Source: Chlamydiota bacterium (GTDB lineage: Bacteria > Chlamydiota > Chlamydiia > Chlamydiales > Parachlamydiaceae). From it: a stretch of 64,000 nt of DNA. This document shows positions 58,290 through 64,000 of this stretch, one piece after another. The stretch is taken from contig JABDFJ010000003.1 of assembly GCA_013286645.1 (NCBI GenBank), positions 1 to 64,000 of the forward strand, given 5' to 3'. The stretch's first letter is position 1, and the number at the start of each line of letters is the position of its first letter. The translations under genes and the position numbers were made by a program. The notes beneath the pieces were generated by a model. The model was not told the DNA's origin. It saw nothing but the letters and a program-made list of their open reading frames with translations, and searched no databases.

Positions 58290-59402
58290 ATGCCAAGCGT
58301 GCTTTTCACTCCGTTGCAGATCGGCCCGCTTACCCTACAAAATCGTGTGGTTGTCTCACCCATGTGCCAATATAGTGCTGTTGACGGATCTGCTAATGAG
58401 TGGCATTTGCAACATTTGACCTCCTTAGGTTATTCAGGGGCAGGGCTTGTGATGGTTGAAGCGACGGGTGTGGAAAGTCGCGGACGCATCACACATGGGT
58501 GTTTAGGTTTATTTTCTGATGCGAATGCAGCAGCCCTAAAACCTGTGATCGAGATAGCGAAGCGCTACGCTTGTGGTGCGCACTTTGGCATTCAGCTGGC
58601 ACACGCTGGCCGCAAAGCCTCGGCAAAAAGGCCGTGGGAAGGAGGGAAACCACTCACGGCTGCAGAAGGGGCATGGCAGGCTGTGGCACCTTCTGCTCTG
58701 GCACTTGATGAGGGGTGGCCTGTGCCGCAGGCGCTCCAAGAAAAAGAGATGCAACAGCTGGTTTATGCTTTCGTGCAAGCCGCAGAACGCGCTGTGCGCA
58801 TTGGTTTTGATGTCATCGAGATCCATTCGGCCCATGGCTATTTGCTGCATGAATTTCTTTCTCCGTTAGCCAATCAACGTCCAGACAAATACGGGGGAGG
58901 ATTAGATAACCGCATGCGGTTCCCTTGTGAGGTCGTGCAAGCGGTGCGTAAGGTTTTACCTAAGACGGTGGTGTTGGGTGTTAGGATGAGCGCCAGCGAT
59001 TGGATTGAAGGAGGCTTTACACTCGATGAAGCGGTGATTTATGCGCAGCAGCTCAAAGCTTTGGGTGTCGATTATATTTGTGCATCGTCTGGTGGCATCA
59101 TCCATCGAGTGACAATCCCAGTAGGTCCTGGCTACCAAGTGCCCTTTGCTACAGCCATTCGACAAAGAGCTGGCATCATCACGCGCGCTGTAGGGATGAT
59201 TCGTCAGCCAGAGCTGGCAGAAGAGATTGTGGCAAATGGTCAAGCCGATTGTGTGGCCCTTGCCCGTGCGTTTTTAGATGATCCCCGCTGGGTATGGCAT
59301 GCAGCTGATCGGCTGGGTGCAAGTGTTTCATTTCCTCCCCAATATGCGCTCGCACGTATGCCTCAGTGGGCTTCAGGTGTTCATAATCGTTCAATGATAT
59401 AG
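58290..59402 (+). CDS. namA: Old yellow enzyme-family NADH:flavin oxidoreductase (YqjM/NamA-like)
   Basis: 370 aa; LFTPLQIGPLTLQNRVVVSPMCQYSA, IEIHSAHGYLLHEFLSPLANQRPDKYGG. Confidence 0.93.
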   Translation: MPSVLFTPLQIGPLTLQNRVVVSPMCQYSAVDGSANEWHLQHLTSLGYSGAGLVMVEATGVESRGRITHGCLGLFSDANAAALKPVIEIAKRYACGAHFGIQLAHAGRKASAKRPWEGGKPLTAAEGAWQAVAPSALALDEGWPVPQALQEKEMQQLVYAFVQAAERAVRIGFDVIEIHSAHGYLLHEFLSPLANQRPDKYGGGLDNRMRFPCEVVQAVRKVLPKTVVLGVRMSASDWIEGGFTLDEAVIYAQQLKALGVDYICASSGGIIHRVTIPVGPGYQVPFATAIRQRAGIITRAVGMIRQPELAEEIVANGQADCVALARAFLDDPRWVWHAADRLGASVSFPPQYALARMPQWASGVHNRSMI

Positions 59403-60271
59403 TCGGGGATTTCCTTAGGTGAAACTGACGTCATGGCTTGCTCCAAGCCTTGTTTGGCGATGCGCTCGGCCATTATCCCTGTGCCGGAGACTAGGGCTGA
59501 GTGCATGCCGAAAGAGCGTGCCCCACGGATATCGGTTTCTGGCGTGTCCCCCACCATGAGGATTTTTGCGGGGTTTACGATGTTCCAATGGCCAAAATTT
59601 TGCATTGCGGCTTGGTATACAGCGGCATGGGGTTTACCGATGTAGAAGACCTTTCCTCCCTCTTCTTCATACATCGCAGCGATGCTTCCCTGGCGGATAA
59701 CGGCTTGTGGTGGCATTCCCTCATGCGCATAGCGATCGGGGTTAGCACAGACCATGATGAGTTTGGATTGGGCTAACTGTTTGATAGGCGCACGAAAGAT
59801 TTCCAGGTCTGTTTGATCTTTACCCTCGATGTGAGGGATAGAAGTGTAGATGAAATCGGCTTGATGCACATCCGTAGTCGCGGTAAATGGGGAACCCTCA
59901 AAGATTGCTTGCTGCGATGAAAATTTGGGATGGGGAGGACCACTGAGAATATATTTTTTATGCAAGGTAGCAAAGGGTAAGGTGTTTTGAAGGAAAGCTT
60001 GGCGGCAGATCTCGCCGGAAGTGATGAGAAAATGAAAGTGTTGTCCTTCTATCAAGCCGTGATGATGCAGTTTTTCGATCTCTTTGGCTGCCAGTTGGGT
60101 GGAATTTGATAAGACACCGATAATTTTTCCTTGAGCCACTAATGCTTGCATGGTCTCTTTACTCCCAGGTAACACACCATACGCATTACCGCCCCAAAAG
60201 ACGCCGTAGGCATCGATGAGGAAAGCCTCAAAGGGGGAAGCTATTTCTAATAGATTGGGATGAATATGCAT
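59381..60271 (-). CDS. HAD-superfamily (class IIA) hydrolase
   Basis: Start at MHIHPNLLE; FLIDAYGVFWGGNAYGVLPGSKETM, ILMVGDTPETDIRGARSFGMHSALVSGTG. Confidence 0.85.
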   Translation of the reverse strand: MHIHPNLLEIASPFEAFLIDAYGVFWGGNAYGVLPGSKETMQALVAQGKIIGVLSNSTQLAAKEIEKLHHHGLIEGQHFHFLITSGEICRQAFLQNTLPFATLHKKYILSGPPHPKFSSQQAIFEGSPFTATTDVHQADFIYTSIPHIEGKDQTDLEIFRAPIKQLAQSKLIMVCANPDRYAHEGMPPQAVIRQGSIAAMYEEEGGKVFYIGKPHAAVYQAAMQNFGHWNIVNPAKILMVGDTPETDIRGARSFGMHSALVSGTGIMAERIAKQGLEQAMTSVSPKEIPDYIIERL

Positions 60272-60281
60272 AAGAGAAGAT

Positions 60282-61085
60282 TTAGAGTGTTTCGCCTGTA
60301 AGATTGTCGATATAACATGGGATATCGCATACCTCGCCACAGCCCAATGTGGCACACAGATTCCAAGCCGATCCTTGGGGCATTAAGACCGCCATCATAT
60401 GATCGTATTCTCGCTGTTTTGCTACTTTGATGGCAGCTCTTGTGAGAGCCATGCCGATGCCTTTATTGCGATAATCCGGAAGGATGGATAAATTCCATAT
60501 CCCAGCAATGGTGCCTAAAAATAGAGTAATGGTGCCCACGGGGACGCCATTGACGTAGGCGACTAAGTTGACTAAATTCTCTTTTTGCTGGGCTATTTCG
60601 AGAACTTTCATTAGTTGCTGCGCGACATCGGGGGCTAGTTCAAAGTTGGTGGCTAAGATATTGGTAAAATCGTTAAGTTCTTGTAAGGTTGCGGTTGGCT
60701 TGACTTCAAGCGATTCTATTTTGGGCTGTTCGGTGCTTACAGGCCGATTTAGATCTAAACAAATGCCTTTGAAATGCCCTGAAAAATGCAGTCCCTTGCT
60801 TTCGAGCAGCTGCGAGCCACCCCACCAGAGGAAGGGGAGTTTCACATTTCTGAATTGATCGATGATGTCATCAATCTCATGTTCTTTGAGTTCGCCGCTT
60901 TTATCAATCACGCCATTACAAGGTGCATATTTGACACCTGACATATAGATCGTGCGGGTGGCATCTTCAAAGAAGTAGCTATGAGGCAGCGCTTGGTGCA
61001 TGGAGACTGCACGAAAGAACTCATCGCGCCCATTGAGGATTGTTTCTAAATAAATTTTCTTACTAACTGGAGTTTGAGCTGCCAT
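60282..61085 (-). CDS. GNAT-family N-acetyltransferase
   Basis: 267 aa; GIWNLSILPDYRNKGIGMALTRAAIKVAKQREY, GSAWNLCATLGCGEVCD. Confidence 0.85.
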   Translation of the reverse strand: MAAQTPVSKKIYLETILNGRDEFFRAVSMHQALPHSYFFEDATRTIYMSGVKYAPCNGVIDKSGELKEHEIDDIIDQFRNVKLPFLWWGGSQLLESKGLHFSGHFKGICLDLNRPVSTEQPKIESLEVKPTATLQELNDFTNILATNFELAPDVAQQLMKVLEIAQQKENLVNLVAYVNGVPVGTITLFLGTIAGIWNLSILPDYRNKGIGMALTRAAIKVAKQREYDHMMAVLMPQGSAWNLCATLGCGEVCDIPCYIDNLTGETL

Positions 61086-61167
61086 GTACCTTCCTTAAAT
61101 CATTATCCTATTTGAATACTTTATACCTATCTATTGAATCGAATGTCAAATGCGATAAATTTCTGGG

Positions 61168-61796
61168 TCATCACAAATTAGAGTACCGCCCTATTTGAAC
61201 GCGAAGGCCGCGAAGCAAGCGAAGACAGCGCGAAGATGGTTTTTATTTATTGGAAGTGCTTGCTCAAGACAAATCTTTTGATACCATCTTTGACCAACTT
61301 CTCCTTGAAATTAATCAACAACCCAGCAGGCAACCTCGTTGATTTTAGATAAGAAATAATTTGAGCTTCATGAATTTGCAAGAGCATTTCCACAGATTTT
61401 AGCTCCAAAACAACCTTTCCTTCGACGACCATATCCAACACCTGACCATGTATTTTTATCCCCTTGTAACAAACTGCAACTGGTACTTGTGTAGCATAAG
61501 ATAAGCCCCGATGCCTAAGCTCCAGCCCCATGGCTTGTTCGTAAACTTTCTCAAGATAACCGGGCCCGAGTTCACGATGCACTTCGATAGCGGCCCCAAT
61601 GATATTTTTGATGAGCACTTCTGTTTGCACATCCAGCTGGTTATCGACGCGCAGTTCCATAAAATCCCTTTATGTTTTGAGAAAATGTGATCATTCTGTT
61701 GTAGATAATTTTTTTATAACAGAAAAATCTTCGCGTTATCTTCGCTTGCTTCGCGACCTTCGCGTTCAAACAGGGCGGTACTCTAATTTGTGATGA
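61168..61796. mobile_element. Full-length GxxExxY inverted-repeat element
   Basis: 70-bp terminal inverted repeats 61168-61237 and 61727-61796 bracketing the intact GxxExxY ORF. Confidence 0.85.
61247..61660 (-). CDS. GxxExxY protein
   Basis: 137 aa; IIGAAIEVHRELGPGYLEKVYEQAMGLELRHRGL, VVLELKSVEMLLQIHEAQIISYLKSTRLPAGLLINF. Confidence 0.93.
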   Translation of the reverse strand: MELRVDNQLDVQTEVLIKNIIGAAIEVHRELGPGYLEKVYEQAMGLELRHRGLSYATQVPVAVCYKGIKIHGQVLDMVVEGKVVLELKSVEMLLQIHEAQIISYLKSTRLPAGLLINFKEKLVKDGIKRFVLSKHFQ

Positions 61797-61876
61797 GTCT
61801 AATTTCTTTCATTTATCGTTTATCTGCGATCCTTTATGCTTAGGGATCGTCTAGAAATAATTTTTTTTGAGACTGT

Positions 61877-63769
61877 ATGCTTGGTTTGGCGCAACGCTTA
61901 TTTATTGAGAAATATGGGAAGAATCCTTGGCCGCAGGCTCTCCCCAAAGCGGCCACCTGGCCTGTGCTTGACGCACTGCTAGCCTCTCATTGTCTAAGCT
62001 ATGTGGATATGGCCTTAGCACAAAAGATATTGCAGTCTACAGCTGTGGCTGATGAAGCAAGTGCCGCTTTGATCTGTCATCTATCTTTAGCCGCACGACA
62101 AGGACACCTTTGTGTCACCATTTCCCAAGAACAAATGATCCCAGCTCCAGAAGAAATATGGCAATCGGAAGAAAATAGCGCCTTGTGTGCAAAGGCTTCT
62201 CCTTCAGCAATCGAAAATCTTAAAACGTTGATCGTTGAGGGTACCAAATCTATCGATCATAAGTATGTCTGTGATGTCACAGCTACTGATGAGTTTCCTT
62301 CTTTGCCCATCTGTAAGCGAGGAGACAGTTATTACTTGCAGCGTTATTGGCTGTTAGAAACGGCATTTATTTTTCATCTCACGCCTCTCTTGGGCGCCAG
62401 TTCTCCCCACATTCCAGTGGATATGAAGCATGTGGAAGCTGTCGTTGACCGCTTACTCGCACAACAACAGCTGTTGCCACAGCAAGCTAAAGCCGTCGTT
62501 CATGGGTGTCAATATCCCTTTACCATCATTACAGGTGGACCCGGAACAGGCAAGACACACACCGCAGGTGTGTTGCTGCGCGTGTTATGGGAAGGGATGT
62601 CGCAGTCACAACGTGAACGCTGTCGTTTTGCGCTAGCAGCACCTACAGGCAAAGCCGCCGCGCATTTGGAGGCAAGCATTCGACGAGCCATGTCAGGAGT
62701 GGACGCATTTCCTGTGGTCCAAGCGCAGACACTGCATGGATTATTAGGGATAGGGAGCAAGGCACGCCAGCGCACGCCTCAGGTGTTAAATGCTGATGTG
62801 CTTTTAGTGGATGAAAGTTCGATGATCGATGCTAATATGATGGGGCATCTCATGGCGGCTCTTAAGCCAGGGGCACGTTTAATTATGCTTGGAGATAGCT
62901 ACCAATTGCCCCCTGTGGAATCAGGATCGTTATTTGCTGATTTAGTGTCGCATCTGCAAGTAAATTCCAAATATTCTTCGCACGTCACCGAGCTGAAGAT
63001 ATGTTTAAGAGCAGAACTTCAAGGGATTATTGAGTTAGCCGAAAAAGTAAAACTAAAAGATGCTGCCGGCGTTACCACACTATTGCAAAGAAATGCACCT
63101 GATGCTGGCATCCGTTATGTGCCATTGACTTCCGAAACAGGACCCAAAGAAGTGCAGCGCCGTTTGATGGCTCATGCATACCCAAAGTTTCCAATCATCA
63201 ACGCTATTCCTAATGATCCACAAGCTGCTCTTGATGCATTTTCGCGGTTTCGATTGTTAACTCCCATGCGTCAAGGACCTTTTGGTGTAGATGCACTCAA
63301 TGCAATGTTCTTCAATATTGCTGCAGCCCAGGCTGCACAGCACGCTTGCTTTGTGGTCCCGATTATTATCACAGCTAACCATCATAAGTTAGGTTTGTTT
63401 AATGGTGAAATGGGGTTGCTCATTAAGCATCCAGATGGCAGCCAGCGAGATTTTGCCCTGATAGCGACGCGGGAGCATCGGCATCAAGAAAAACAGGGGG
63501 TGCGCAAAATTGCGGCCTTGCTATTGCCAAAATACGAATACGCTTATTGCATATCGGTACATAAAAGCCAGGGCAGTGAATTTGATCACGTGCTGTTAAT
63601 GTTGCCTGAAGGTTCTGAATATTTTGGACGTGAAGCGTTGTATACGGGTATTACGCGCGCGCGGCGCTGTTTAGAGCTATGGTGTTCCGAATCTATGGTG
63701 CAGCAGATGATGCAGCGACAAGTGTTGCGACATTCTGGTGTTGGTGCACGCTTATTACGTACGGTATAG
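61877..63769 (+). CDS. recD: Exodeoxyribonuclease V subunit alpha
   Basis: 630 aa; TIITGGPGTGKTHTAGVLLRVL, ALAAPTGKAAAHLEASI, LLVDESSMIDANMM, YCISVHKSQGSEFDHVLLMLP. Confidence 0.95.
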   Translation: MLGLAQRLFIEKYGKNPWPQALPKAATWPVLDALLASHCLSYVDMALAQKILQSTAVADEASAALICHLSLAARQGHLCVTISQEQMIPAPEEIWQSEENSALCAKASPSAIENLKTLIVEGTKSIDHKYVCDVTATDEFPSLPICKRGDSYYLQRYWLLETAFIFHLTPLLGASSPHIPVDMKHVEAVVDRLLAQQQLLPQQAKAVVHGCQYPFTIITGGPGTGKTHTAGVLLRVLWEGMSQSQRERCRFALAAPTGKAAAHLEASIRRAMSGVDAFPVVQAQTLHGLLGIGSKARQRTPQVLNADVLLVDESSMIDANMMGHLMAALKPGARLIMLGDSYQLPPVESGSLFADLVSHLQVNSKYSSHVTELKICLRAELQGIIELAEKVKLKDAAGVTTLLQRNAPDAGIRYVPLTSETGPKEVQRRLMAHAYPKFPIINAIPNDPQAALDAFSRFRLLTPMRQGPFGVDALNAMFFNIAAAQAAQHACFVVPIIITANHHKLGLFNGEMGLLIKHPDGSQRDFALIATREHRHQEKQGVRKIAALLLPKYEYAYCISVHKSQGSEFDHVLLMLPEGSEYFGREALYTGITRARRCLELWCSESMVQQMMQRQVLRHSGVGARLLRTV

Positions 63770-63840
63770 TTTTACGTTGTATCTTGTGAGTAAATTTGGC
63801 ATTCTGTCGAGAACTTGATTTTGAAACAAAAGATTTAGTT

Positions 63841-64000
63841 ATGCAGATGACCAACGGTGTTTTATTAGTTAATCTGGGGACGCCCGACTCGCCAGCGCCG
63901 CGCGATGTTTACCGCTATCTGATTGAATTCTTGACAGATGCGCGAGTCATCGATATGCCGTGGTTAAAACGTCAGCTGCTCGTAAGAGGCGTCATTGTGC
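63841..64000 (+). CDS. hemH: Ferrochelatase, 5' fragment (runs off the window)
   Basis: Translated by eye: [53 protein letters not shown]; typical HemH N-terminus. Confidence 0.88.
   Translation, partial: MQMTNGVLLVNLGTPDSPAPRDVYRYLIEFLTDARVIDMPWLKRQLLVRGVIV

Overview
This 64 kb window looks like the chromosome of an environmental, Chlamydia-related bacterium (Parachlamydiales-like). That assignment is an inference. It rests on the mcsB-mcsA / frr-pyrH order, the sufBCDS block, chlamydial-type RecBCD and autotransporter/Pmp-like surface proteins. Housekeeping content includes proS, an rluA-type synthase, rpsT, ackA, acs, mcsA/mcsB, frr, pyrH, sua5/tsaC, sufBCDS, a pantothenate/CoA cluster, ribE, prfC, recC-recB, recD, the 5' end of hemH, tRNA-Lys(TTT) and tRNA-Glu(TTC). 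The accessory content is richer: (i) a family of roughly 70-bp terminal-inverted-repeat elements, one carrying an intact GxxExxY gene, one a decayed copy of it, one an internally deleted derivative, plus a solo repeat; (ii) two copies of a 120-bp MITE-like element with 9-bp target duplications flanking a secreted ParB-like gene; (iii) a small ORF with a bacteriocin/RiPP-type double-glycine leader (ELSDDDLKKVSGG); (iv) a KamA / ATP-grasp / GNAT / ATP-grasp cassette; (v) a large PI3/4-kinase-like putative effector with repeated DETxEGTALLST motifs; (vi) a HEPN-MNT toxin-antitoxin pair between recCB and recD; (vii) many long intergenic hairpins built of short-period words (GGAC, GCGAAG, ACAGAG, GTGCCC). 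All product names come from reading the translations and recalling families. No database search was run.
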